DNA of 64,000 nt from Heligmosomoides polygyrus polygyrus (lineage: Eukaryota > Nematoda > Chromadorea > Rhabditida > Heligmosomidae). The notes beneath the pieces were generated by a model. The model was not told where the DNA came from. It ran no database searches and was given only the letters and a program-made list of their open reading frames with translations. Positions 56,701 through 64,000 of this stretch are shown piece after piece. Positions within the stretch are counted from its first letter, which is position 1, and each line of letters opens with the position of its first letter. The position numbers were made by a program, and so were the translations under genes. The stretch is taken from NCBI GenBank assembly GCA_947396885.1, contig OX377202.1, forward strand, positions 23,622,001-23,686,000, read 5' to 3'.

Positions 56701-58617
56701 CATATGTGTGTATGTGAGTTTTTCAATTATTTTTGTTGCATAGCTTACAGGTGTGAAACTCCATGCAAACAGAAATTTTGCTTTCAATCGAATAAAAGTC
56801 GCGACTTTTCGGATGAGGGCTTGGCGTCATCCTTTCTTTTAAAAATAAAAAATGGCCTCCTTTCCGCTTTTTCAAACTAATTTTAAACCATTATTTTTCC
56901 TTATAAATAAGAAATTTATAAAATGTTAAACTGACTACAAGACCCAGGAGTTGCAGCCGAAACGATTCGAATTTGACAGAGTTACTGCGCTCTGAAAACG
57001 CCCGCGCGTGCAATCTGCGAGCGGTTGCCCCACTCGATTGATAAGTTCGATTCTATATGCATTGCTGCCGGCGCACTCCTAAGTCTCGCCGGAACAGAGT
57101 ACAGCAATTCCTGAGTAGGGCGGCTGAGAATATCTCATAAAACTCCCTAAATGCTCACTCTACAAACTGTCCCCCCCCCCTCTTTGAGTGATAGGTTCGA
57201 TCCTATATGCACTGTGCACGGCGCACTCTTGGAGGATTCCTGGCATGACAAAACACTTTACGCCATGCTTGAGATGCTCCGAGAACATGCAAGTCCTGGA
57301 ATATAAGCTACTCCAATAGCAAAAAATCTGCTCCAGTCATTTTTGACCACCCACTGCGAAAATGCGGTGGTTTGGCGAAGTTGTATATATGTTTGTGTAG
57401 ATCTCGAGGAGACGAATCGAACGGTACCAACCTTTTCTCAAAAAACCTTAAATTAGAGGAATTGTGACCATGCAACGGTTTTTGACGCCTTGCGGCCGAC
57501 AACTCGTTCGCGGCCGGCCTTCTCAATGGAGCGCAAGTTTTCAATTTTGGCCATTTTTGACGTTTCATATGAAATGCATATACCAAACGATAGAGCTCGA
57601 TCTCCTGAGCTCAGATGTACCCTTGGCTTTTCAAACGGATGACATTTGGGCGAGTTATAGCAAAAAGACGCAAAAACCGCAAAAGTGCGGTTTTTCGGCG
57701 TCTGTTCAAAAGACGCGTCCGGTACTGTACTCCTAGGTGGGGGAAAAAGCTGTACAATTAGAGCAGCTAGCTCGATGTGATTGCCCCTAGCTTAGTGATA
57801 CTGCAACATCGCGCGAAGCGCGCAAGTTCAAGGCACGCCGATAGGCGTGACGGAGCACTTGCCCAATAAATAGGAAGACGCTAGAACAGTGAGAGGCAAA
57901 TAAAACTCTATTACAGAATATCAGACCATTAAAATATCCCATTAATATACCTAACGTTCTATGTGGCTACTAGAGAGTAAGCTCCTAAAAACTTGAAAAG
58001 AGTAACCCAGGAGGCGCTCATCGGCATTCAGTAACGAGCATAGCTCCTTAATGCTGCTGTATGTAAGGAAATTTGCCCTAACTCGGGACCTAGCCATGGG
58101 AACTCGCAGTCCGAGCTTTCCTTTCACGGTTCTAGTCAGCGGAACACCGAAAAAGTCTATTGGACTTGCCGATAGCTTACCAGAAAGAATTTCGAACATC
58201 ATGCTATGAGCTACATATGAGGCTTAGTGCTTCGGAAGGTTTTTACTTTCGACCTAAAGAGTGCTTCTCTCAGCAAGGACTACGAATGGCTGTTCGACAA
58301 CATGGGCAACGTGTCCGTGAACGGCTGGCAGGGAGGTCACCCCGAAGGGTTCGTTTCATCTTTGACGCCTTTCACAGCTCGAAACCATGAACTACAATGT
58401 ACGGTTTTAGTGGGGCGAATTACTGTATGGTCGTGTCACTGAAAACCTATAAGTTCGCCGACCTCACCTGCGTTGGCAAGTACTCGACCTATGGAGTGAG
58501 TTTGTAGCAGCTGAATTTTCCAAAGCCAATTTTTACAAAGACGCAATTTGAATAAGTCGTCGTTTATTGCAGGAAAGCAAGAGACTCAGAGGATATGTGT
58601 GCACACAGAATGTCTAG
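47748..58617 (+). CDS. Secreted single-domain C-type lectin-like protein, seven exons, complete
   Basis: Exons 47748-47784, 51605-51693, 53337-53445, 53529-53601, 58274-58348, 58411-58495 and 58573-58617 sum to 513 bp (170 residues plus TAG), with every intron phase compatible. Residues 1-20 (MCSISFWFAVLLGVSFVICA) are a signal peptide split by intron 1. The C-type lectin fold follows: ISWMKAQLQC (Cys58), GAHLGTFESVSESAKV, LWMGAQRIKN, WLFDNMGNVSVNGWQGGHPE, NYC (Cys133), KFADLTC (Cys148) and GYVC (Cys166), giving the canonical pairs 58-166 and 133-148. HPE replaces EPN/QPD and FAD replaces WND, so classical Ca2+-dependent sugar binding is doubtful. Extra Cys86 and Cys89 may form a third bridge. 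AATAAA follows 27 bp after the stop. Introns 1 and 4 (3.8 and 4.7 kb) hold mariner, MITE, SINE, R1, R2 and CR1 sequence, yet the exons are intact. Such proteins are common secreted products in parasitic nematodes. The role here is unknown. Confidence 0.9.
47986..49229 (-). mobile_element. mariner transposon in lectin intron 1 (mariner-4)
   Basis: The inverted ends are TTAGATTGGGTCGTAAATTT followed by TGCA at the left and, reverse-complemented from the right, TTAGGTCGAGTCATAAATTT followed by TGTACA. The length is 1.24 kb. It contains a decayed transposase on the minus strand. Confidence 0.8.
48066..48960 (-). pseudogene. mariner transposase pseudogene (mariner-4)
   Basis: Minus-strand pieces: CASECRELLHRFERGILDRI with LTSDEKRLLEYN holding the first catalytic Asp (48575-48784), then broken sequence. 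Then come QPPYASDIAPSYCHLLRSMN with the third, HFLHGRRFAKVDEV and ESNGNYFV at the C-terminus (48066-48308). Frames are interrupted between them. The N-terminal third is not recognisable. Confidence 0.75.
49476..50864. mobile_element. TA-flanked non-coding transposon, family C, copy 1 with nested SINE
   Basis: The left end TA-CAGGG and right end CCACCCTG-TA are inverted. The interior aligns to 62368-63658 from GACAATAATTTWTTAAGCTATGTARAG through CCATGCGTAGCCAYT, CATGTTTCC and CTCCACCGCGGACCA to the right end. A SINE S copy (49499-49760) sits near the left end. TA duplication and the CAGGGTG end fit the Tc1/mariner superfamily. No transposase is seen. It lies in lectin intron 1. Confidence 0.8.
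49499..49760 (-). repeat. SINE family S, antisense, best-preserved copy
   Basis: Tail GGATAAAGGATAAAGG, then TCCCATCTGGGATGCGCCAG, ACTTGCGGAGGCCAGCCGAT, AACAAGTCAGCGCTTTATCC, CACCGACCCCGGAGGGATGG, AAGGCTTGGTTGGCCTGGGC and an antisense box B (GGGAAATCCGAACC). The sense strand is therefore tRNA-like head, body, (CTTTATCC)n tail. It is nested in transposon family C. Confidence 0.85.
51955..52235 (-). repeat. SINE family S, antisense copy in lectin intron 2
   Basis: It has the fullest tRNA-like head: reading the minus strand, GCGGGTAGCGCACTCGGAGG (box A) and GGTTCGGATTTCTCG (box B), then the shared body. The tail is shortened. Confidence 0.85.
52240..53336. other. Lectin intron 2, no other feature recognised
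   Basis: Short open frames (for example 52595-52915) have no family signature. GTCCTGGCTATAATGAATTGGTG-type sequence is locally duplicated near 52660-52690. Confidence 0.4.
54339..54382. repeat. 18-bp-arm hairpin in lectin intron 4
   Basis: CGATTTTAGCCCGAGAAA and TTTCTCGCGCTAAAATCG are reverse complements with one mismatch, separated by 8 bp. The flanks CTGCGC and GACGCCA weakly extend it. Possibly the centre of a foldback element. Confidence 0.65.
55395..56660. repeat. Paired, oppositely oriented GC-rich modules each with a TATAAAAGGCGCC motif
   Basis: On the minus strand AGTATAAAAGGCGCCTAAGG has its TATA at 55620-55626. On the plus strand GGGAGTATAAAAGGCGCCTT has its TATA at 56505-56511. 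Both are preceded by CGCCGCGCCGCGG-type runs and followed by GGCRGCAGCA and CAGAGTC in either order. The right module also contains a palindrome (GCGCGTCAAATTCGGGGCGC with its inverted copy). The modules face outward and are about 880 bp apart. They could be ends of a large foldback element or outward core promoters. Long GC-rich frames here are not convincing genes. Confidence 0.55.
56655..56930 (+). repeat. Interspersed repeat R2, copy 2
   Basis: It aligns along its length to 46035-46340 (GCGATTTTTATTTGATTGAT, CATGCAAACAGAAATTTTGC, TTTCAATCGAATAAAAGTCG, TTTTAAACCATTATTTTTCC). It lies in lectin intron 4 next to the GC-rich module. Confidence 0.7.
56940..57745 (+). repeat. Unclassified interspersed repeat R1, sense copy 2
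   Basis: Order as at 40110: GACAGAGTTACTGCGCTCTG, CGCGCGTGCAATCTGCGAGC, two copies of GTTCGATYCTATATGCAYTG (57045, 57195) with an 11-base C run between, then TCTCGAGGAGACGAATCGAA, CATGCAACGGTTTTTGACGC and the hairpin AAAAACCGCAAAAGTGCGGTTTTT at about 57672. It lies in lectin intron 4. Confidence 0.65.
57930..58205 (-). pseudogene. CR1/jockey-type LINE C-terminal fragment, copy b
   Basis: Open minus-strand frame: FEILSGKLSASPIDFFGVPL, TRTVKGKLGLRVPMARSRVR, ANFLTYSSIKELCSLLNADE. Same domain as copy a at 37780-38365 but without the 70-bp interruption. It lies in lectin intron 4, ending about 70 bp before exon 5. Confidence 0.65.
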
Positions 58618-58643
58618 TCTTACTTGACTATTTTGTAGTTCTG

Positions 58644-58649
58644 AATAAA
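58644..58649 (+). promoter_or_regulatory. Polyadenylation signal of the C-type lectin gene
   Basis: AATAAA lies 27 bp after the TAG stop (58615-58617), in TTCTGAATAAAGAC. The short 3' UTR is typical of nematodes. Confidence 0.6.
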
Positions 58650-58901
58650 GACATCGCTCAGTTGTATAATAGCATGGTAAAGGGCACACCTAGTGCAGTC
58701 GGAAGATGAAGCATCGAGGCAATAAAGTCATTTCCCGCGTCGTAACTAACATTCTGCGCCCTATTTGGGGGGAGTAAAGCTCTAGCTTATCGTGTGGCGT
58801 AACGATGACTGCAACTTCCTGAACGGTCCCTGCCACACGACATCATGAAGATGATGAACTTATGGCACATCCTTCATGAGTACAAGTATTAGTCATTAGC
58901 T

Positions 58902-59801
58902 ATACTATTAAGGAGAAGGGCAAAAGTAGTGAGATTCTCCATGCCGTGCCCAGATATGTATGTCGTGACTAGAGTCCGGTTTCGTGCTTCTCGTATTTAT
59001 ATATTTGTTTGCTACTTACTGAAGGCCATCTGATCGTGAGAAGTGACCACTTTCGCCCTTTCCAGAAGCATGCCAAAACCTTAGCCTGTCTCATGCCTGG
59101 CGAGTCGGCCTGTGTCGCGCAAATCTCGCCCAATTCATAACCCCGAGCAGCCTGGACTCAATAGTCACGCAGAAGGAGAAATACGTCTTTTACCTTAACC
59201 CTGCCAAGCAGCAAGCCTGGGTGAGATCTGGTGACCTGTTACCGACCTTCTGTATCGGCGGAATATTCACGGTGAGAAGCTCCTTCTGTGCTTTTGAGTC
59301 TGCGCCCATAGACCGGTTCACTGGAAACTGTTTTCCAAAAGCACGACTATGGACTCGAAGGCCATGGTGAACGAAATAGAAGAGATGGACCAGTAACTCG
59401 CATTTATTCGGTCTCAGTGCTTCAAGGAGGTCTTCCTCTTCGACAACGCTGTACCCCATCGGGCAAAAGGTGCCACGGATAAACTTGCTCAGCCGGGCAA
59501 CGTTCACATGCCTGACCCTCGTATTCGCCAGACATCTCTCCATGCAACTATCACTAAATCTTGAGCCTATATGACTTCATGGTGGGAAGTGACACAAGGA
59601 CTCGACAACCATAATGAGCAGTGGATCAGCACCAGGCCTAAGCAGTTCTGGAAGGATGGAATCAGGAAGTTGGATGATCGATGGCAGCAAGGTCATTCGC
59701 CTTAATGGCGATTACATCCCTCAGCACCGTTGAGTTGTAATTGAGTTATAAAGAAACAAAAAAAAATTGTTGAATTTGTCTCATTACTTTTGGCCCACAC
59801 T
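58902..59801 (+). mobile_element. mariner-like transposon remnant, distinct lineage (mariner-5)
   Basis: The left end AAGGGCAAAAGTAGTGAGA and the reverse complement of the right end, GTGTGGGCCAAAAGTAATGA, form inverted repeats next to TA. The transposase between them is decayed: DSIVTQKEKYVFYLNPAKQQ, LPTFCIGG, ATMDSKAM-like, FLFDNAVPHRAKGAT with the second catalytic Asp, and QFWKDGIRKLDDRWQQGHS at the C-terminus. Stops and frameshifts throughout. About 900 bp long, so internally deleted. It lies 3' of the lectin gene. Confidence 0.75.
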
Positions 59802-59809
59802 AATAAAGT

Positions 59810-60740
59810 GTGCACTTATTGAGGCCTGCGCTTCAATATTAAAATTCAAGAGGATCACTTTCTTGGACTTGCAAATGTCTGGAAAAGCGGATTCTGCTAC
59901 ATTCATGGAAGTGAACTGTTATCTGCAGAGCCCGCGAATAAGGAAAAGTCTAGAATTTGTAATCACACCCTGCATACAACATGGATATGAAACATTATGG
60001 TCTCAAAAGTTACTACAGCGTCAGGGAATTGCTCATTTCCTAGATCATCAACAGTGGCTTCAGTGTGCTTCCCAAGTCTCTTGAGAGAGCGAGGAACTTT
60101 GCTAGTTTAGCTCAGTGCTGATTCCTTCCTGGGTGCCTTGGTAGACGAAAGTCAAACAGCGAAGAAAACCATCTCACCGAAACGTTAGCCATTAAGCCCG
60201 TGAACCAACCTCGCATAGGGCTCAGCGTTTCGGCGTCTTCCCCTTCCCCGTAGTGCCTGGAAAGGTCGAGAACATTGTTGTTGTTTTTTGAAACATCTCC
60301 CATTATCACCAATTTATCTTACAGAACGCAATTCTTAAGAAAAACCAATGGACAGTATCTATAATAGAAAACTAGCTCAATTCCACTGGAAAAAGAAAAA
60401 CTGTAGAGCTCATTATTATCAATGCCTATGTAGCCATCAAGAATATTAAAAGCAGGATTCGTTCGCAGATAATTCGCCTCAGTGATAGGGAGTAGTACCC
60501 ATCGAGCCAACCTTTCAGTACAAGAAATGTGGGATGGACCACGGTTGATGCACACTTACTTTAGGAATATTTTTCACATGCTTTCTGATGATACTGCTTT
60601 GCTTCAATGGCGACCGTATAGGTGTGCAGCATGTAAAGGAAGCGTTACAAAGAAATCTTTACACTGCTTTAACACATTTGCTTACGCCTGAAGCGGCTGG
60701 TAGAAAGGCATATGTTGTTATAGGATGTACAATGTTACGT
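59810..60740. other. No gene recognised; one pair of facing hammerhead-like segments
   Basis: At 60160-60194 the plus strand reads GCGAAGAAAACC-AUCU-CACCGAAACGUUAGCC. At about 60221-60250 the minus strand reads GGGGAAGACGCCGAAACGCU then GAGCC. Both resemble the 3' part of the Penelope-like hammerhead core. No GIY-YIG or RT sequence accompanies them. The rest is unclassified. Confidence 0.4.
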
Positions 60741-60744
60741 GCGG

Positions 60745-61110
60745 TCAAACAGCGCAGGTGGTGTAAGGCGTAGCATCGCTGCCCGGAAAGCAGAAGGTGC
60801 AGGTTCGAGTCCCGCCTCGCGTAAGAGTTTTGATCGAAACAAAACATCCTGTAACAACAGATAGCCTCTCTACCAGCCGCTCCAGGCTTAAGCAAATGTG
60901 TTCAAGCATTGCTACTAGTAAGGTCTTCAGCTTAACTGGTTCCGGGCTCATATCAGCGGCCGGCCTATTCCGTTATTACGGGTAGGTGCTGGCAGATCTC
61001 GAGGATATCGCGGATGTGTCGGTGATGTAAGGCGTAGCATCGCTACCCGGAAAGCAGAAGGTGCGGGTTCGAGTCCCGCCTGGCGCAAACGTTTAGATCG
61101 TAACAAAACA
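60745..61110 (+). repeat. Two tandem copies of SINE family T
   Basis: The tRNA-like modules are at 60753-60828 (GGTGGTGTAAGGCGTAGCAT, GGTGCAGGTTCGAGTCCCGC) and 61013-61086 (GGTGATGTAAGGCGTAGCAT, GGTGCGGGTTCGAGTCCCGC). Between them lies the first copy's tail (ACCAGCCGCTCCAGGCTTAA) and the second copy's head (TTCAGCTTAACTGGTTCC). Both are in the same orientation as the dated insertion at 29849. Confidence 0.8.
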
Positions 61111-62367
61111 TGCTGTAACAAAATATAGTCTTTACAATTTTTATTGCAATCCCTTTGGTTTTAGTATTTGTGGTATAATCCTAAACAAATTTACTCCAAT
61201 TTTCTGGGCATGGGTAATTTTCAGCTGAGTCTCGTCATTACTGCTTTTTTCTTTTTTTCACCATTCATTTTACATGAACAGGTGTTGTGACGTATTTGAT
61301 TGTTTTGAGGCGTACACTTTGCAGTGTGTAAGTAATAAATAAATAAATAAATAAGTAAATAAATAAACTGCAAACTCGAAGATCTGTTGGCTGTTGGTAT
61401 TAAATTTGATTCAGCGAGAGCAACAGCATTTATTAATGTCGAGAAAAAACTTTGGAACAACGTTGGGCACAACTTTGATCAACTACTATTTCTGCCGCTG
61501 CTGCTACTGCTACTGTTAGCACTCCCATTCCTAGCGAAAGGGAGCACCTAACGACATAGGGTAATTTCTACTGCGGATCAATTTCCTTGAAAGTCTCTGG
61601 TGTTCTATTTTATGAACAGGCATCTTGACTGCTCGGCCCTGGATTAACCTACAGAAATCAGCCCAAACTGTCCTGTCTAGCAATCGTTCACCGGTACCGC
61701 TACAAGAAAGGCGACATCATTAAGAAGCTATCAAATCTCAGAAAAATCGCAAATTATAGAGAAGGAATTCAGCGTGAAAAGCACCTATTATTGGTGTCCA
61801 AAGGTGAGTGCAGGGAAGAACGAAGGAATCAGATAAAGTGCAGGCTCAGGTCCAACACTCTTAGCCAGCTCGAATCGCTTCGAACACACGAGCACAGAAA
61901 CAGTTGCGTCGTTTAAAAGGTATGTTGTTAAAAACGGAGCACAAAAAAAAGCTTCGACTCGGATAAAAGTGACGCCGTAGACTTCAACATTCGATAAGGA
62001 TCCGGCGACAGTTGAATGGATCCGGGGCGATCCTTATCGGATTTGCGGGACATATTATGGTTTACCATTTCCGTAGCCTTGTGCCGCGCCGTGTTTAAAT
62101 ACTTTCTAAAACAACGTCTGTTTAAACTGATGGTGAGACAAGATATTTGGGCGTAGAACTCAAAAACCTGTGGCGCTCCTATAACATCCCAATCCGCTTC
62201 AGCTTTTTTTATTAGAGCCTGGCCAATATAGACACACCCAATGGATAATTGCACTTTTATGAGTCTTGCGCTCCAAATAGGAAATTTAGATAACATCCAT
62301 TGTACTAATTTGAGCGTCTGCACTTCAAGAACGGCGAAACCTCGGAAATAGGATCGCAACTGTACTA
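61110..62367. other. No gene recognised; AAAT microsatellite
   Basis: AATAAATAAATAAATAAATAAGTAAATAAATAAA lies at about 61334-61368. GCTGCTACTGCTACTG follows at 61500. No coding exon found. Confidence 0.5.
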
Positions 62368-63658
62368 CAGGGTGAACCATAAGTCCTGTACAAAAGCTTA
62401 GACATATAAAAGGCTAAGAACGCACCAAATTTGGTACAATTCAAAACACTTTTTCACATAGTTTGTAGATTATGGGAGCGTTGATATTCATAAGGGACCA
62501 CTCCTGGATTGAAAAGAGCCATCAGATCGCGTGGGCAGCCTTGCAGCCTCCCTTGCAACACCTTTTATGGAATTTTGCTCGCCATTCATTCCAAGAAGAT
62601 TTTGGACAATAATTTATTAAGCTATGTAAAGCTGAAGTTTTTTTCTAAGATGGTGAATAAATAAGGTCAAAAATCTAAAGGTCGAGGAATTTCACAGCTA
62701 GTCTTTCGCACGATGTTGGAGCGATGTTTCGCAGATAGACGTACATAGAACCGCTAGCACGTCGTTTTCTTCTTGCTATCGCTTTACTATTTAGAATGTG
62801 CATTTTGCTTTTAAACAGTGCAATTGGGTTCAAAAAATATGATGTTATATTTTAGTGCTCATCGTAAAAATATTTTTTTGCTGATTTTCACTCTTTTTAC
62901 ACAAAAACATCGGTGTGAAGGAAGGCATTTTGGAAAGTCGTGTAAGACAAACATCTGCCATGCGTAGCCACTATTTGCATATTATCATGTTTCCCGGAGG
63001 TAGTATTAAGTGGACTAGTATTTTGACCTTTTTGGGATAGCTTAGCTTTGGGAAAATTTTCAACTAATGAAATGGTGTCTGAATACCCATCCTGAGCGAC
63101 GCGCTCCAATTGAGCTTAAAATTTTTTCCTTCTACTCCCTTCCCGTCATACCTAATCGTAAGTCTTCAGCTCACTTGTATGCTTTTAGAGCTTTTCTTGT
63201 AGCTTTTTAAAGCTACATATTGCCTAATAATAGTTCACAGAGACACGGCTGAATACAGCATTTGTTCTAGATCGTCGCTGCTTCCTGTCTGATCAAAAAT
63301 TAATTAAATTAGCGTTCTTTAGTTGTAGTTCAGATCCATTATTCTAATGTATTCATGTGAGAAGGCTTTAAATTGCTTCACGAAATTCCATAATAACGAA
63401 TGTTCTACCACCAATCTTCAGAAATTAGAAATTAGATACATCGCAATGGAAGTACTCCACCGCGGACCAGAGAAAAATTTTCGGTAGTTTTACGTGGGAG
63501 CGCACTACTTTCCAATAACAGTAGCAACAACCATGATACTTGCAAGGGATATAGAATTAAATGCAGGTTACGTTACAGTTGGTGTGTGATTCTCTGCAAT
63601 TGCAAATAGGCTTCTAATAAGGATGCCTAATCTTGTTTAGGACTTATGGGCCACCCTG
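62368..63658. mobile_element. TA-flanked non-coding transposon, family C, copy 2
   Basis: It begins CAGGGTGAACCATAAGTCCT after TA and ends with GGACTTATGGGCCACCCTG before TA, giving inverted repeats of about 20 bp. 1,291 bp, no transposase seen. Homologous to 49476-50864 and lacks that copy's nested SINE, so it represents the uninterrupted form. Confidence 0.85.
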
Positions 63659-63814
63659 TAGCTGCGATGGCAACAGAAGTGTCTGACCATATAAATATGC
63701 AATACTCCAAAATTCCTATCAATCAGTGTAGAAAACAGTGCTCACTTCATTTGAGCGGCTACTGCAACCGTATAAAAAGTATAAGGCTCCAAGTAAACAG
63801 TAGCAATTAACCTA

Positions 63815-64000
63815 TGAAGTACGCCACGCATCCAACTTCCATGGGATTACGTGGAGGTAGTTGGAATGTGTGGTTCGGTTCTACAATGCTTTGGTGTCGC
63901 AATCCGATAATGTTGCTAGCGACATGGCATTACACATGCCACAGATGTCTAGTACAGTTTTCGAACCCATAGTGGAAGGAAGCTTGGCTGGCTTGGAATG
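63815..64000 (-). repeat. SINE family S, diverged antisense copy running off the window
   Basis: TACGCCACGCATCCAACTTC, ATGGGATTACGTGGAGGTAG and GGAAGGAAGCTTGGCTGGCT are recognisable counterparts of the family S body. The tRNA-like head would lie beyond the window edge. Confidence 0.45.

Overview
This window is eukaryotic, and the best fit is a strongylid (clade V) parasitic nematode genome, most likely a hookworm. The evidence is short GT..AG exons with nematode-style acceptors, one gene of the nematode-expanded DUF229 family, one small secreted C-type lectin gene, and a repeat load of RTE and CR1 LINEs, Penelope-like elements, several mariner lineages, a gypsy-type LTR element and tRNA-derived SINEs. 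The species assignment is inference.

Two host genes could be assembled exon by exon. On the minus strand, seven phase-compatible exons between 21537 and 14996 encode the central and C-terminal part of a DUF229 (alkaline-phosphatase/sulfatase-fold) protein. Its first and last exons were not found. On the plus strand, seven exons from 47748 to 58617 encode a complete 170-residue secreted protein with one C-type lectin domain, including signal peptide, stop codon, an upstream TATA box and a downstream AATAAA. No prokaryotic operon, CRISPR array or rRNA gene was seen.

Layout. 0-5.8 kb: small foldback elements and MITEs in otherwise unrecognised sequence. 5.8-8.0 kb: a Penelope-like element tail and a full-length but dead mariner. 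8.1-14.6 kb: an old gypsy remnant, then an LTR element with gag and protease but no recognisable pol. 15-21.5 kb: the DUF229 gene, with LINE, SINE and MITE insertions in its introns. 21.8-23.4 kb: a second Penelope-like element. 23.9-28.1 kb: a nearly intact RTE LINE inside a minisatellite block. 28.5-31.8 kb: a CR1 LINE split by an 800-bp MULE-like non-autonomous transposon and by a SINE, both with clear target-site duplications. 33-42 kb: mariner copies, a long inverted repeat and an unclassified repeat family. 43-46 kb: a second RTE LINE lineage with one frameshift. 47.7-58.6 kb: the C-type lectin gene, whose introns hold a mariner, a TA-flanked MITE with a nested SINE, a GC-rich paired TATA module and a CR1 fragment. 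58.9-64 kb: another mariner, tandem SINE copies and a second copy of the TA-flanked MITE.

The host genes do not form an operon and show no functional link. Most of the window's structure is nested transposition, and several nesting orders can be read directly from target-site duplications that restore the interrupted reading frame. The less ordinary items are the MULE-like element with an internal 114-bp array, the hammerhead-ribozyme-like cores behind both Penelope-like elements, the SINE family with an internal tRNA-like segment, and the recurring GGGAGTATAA modules.
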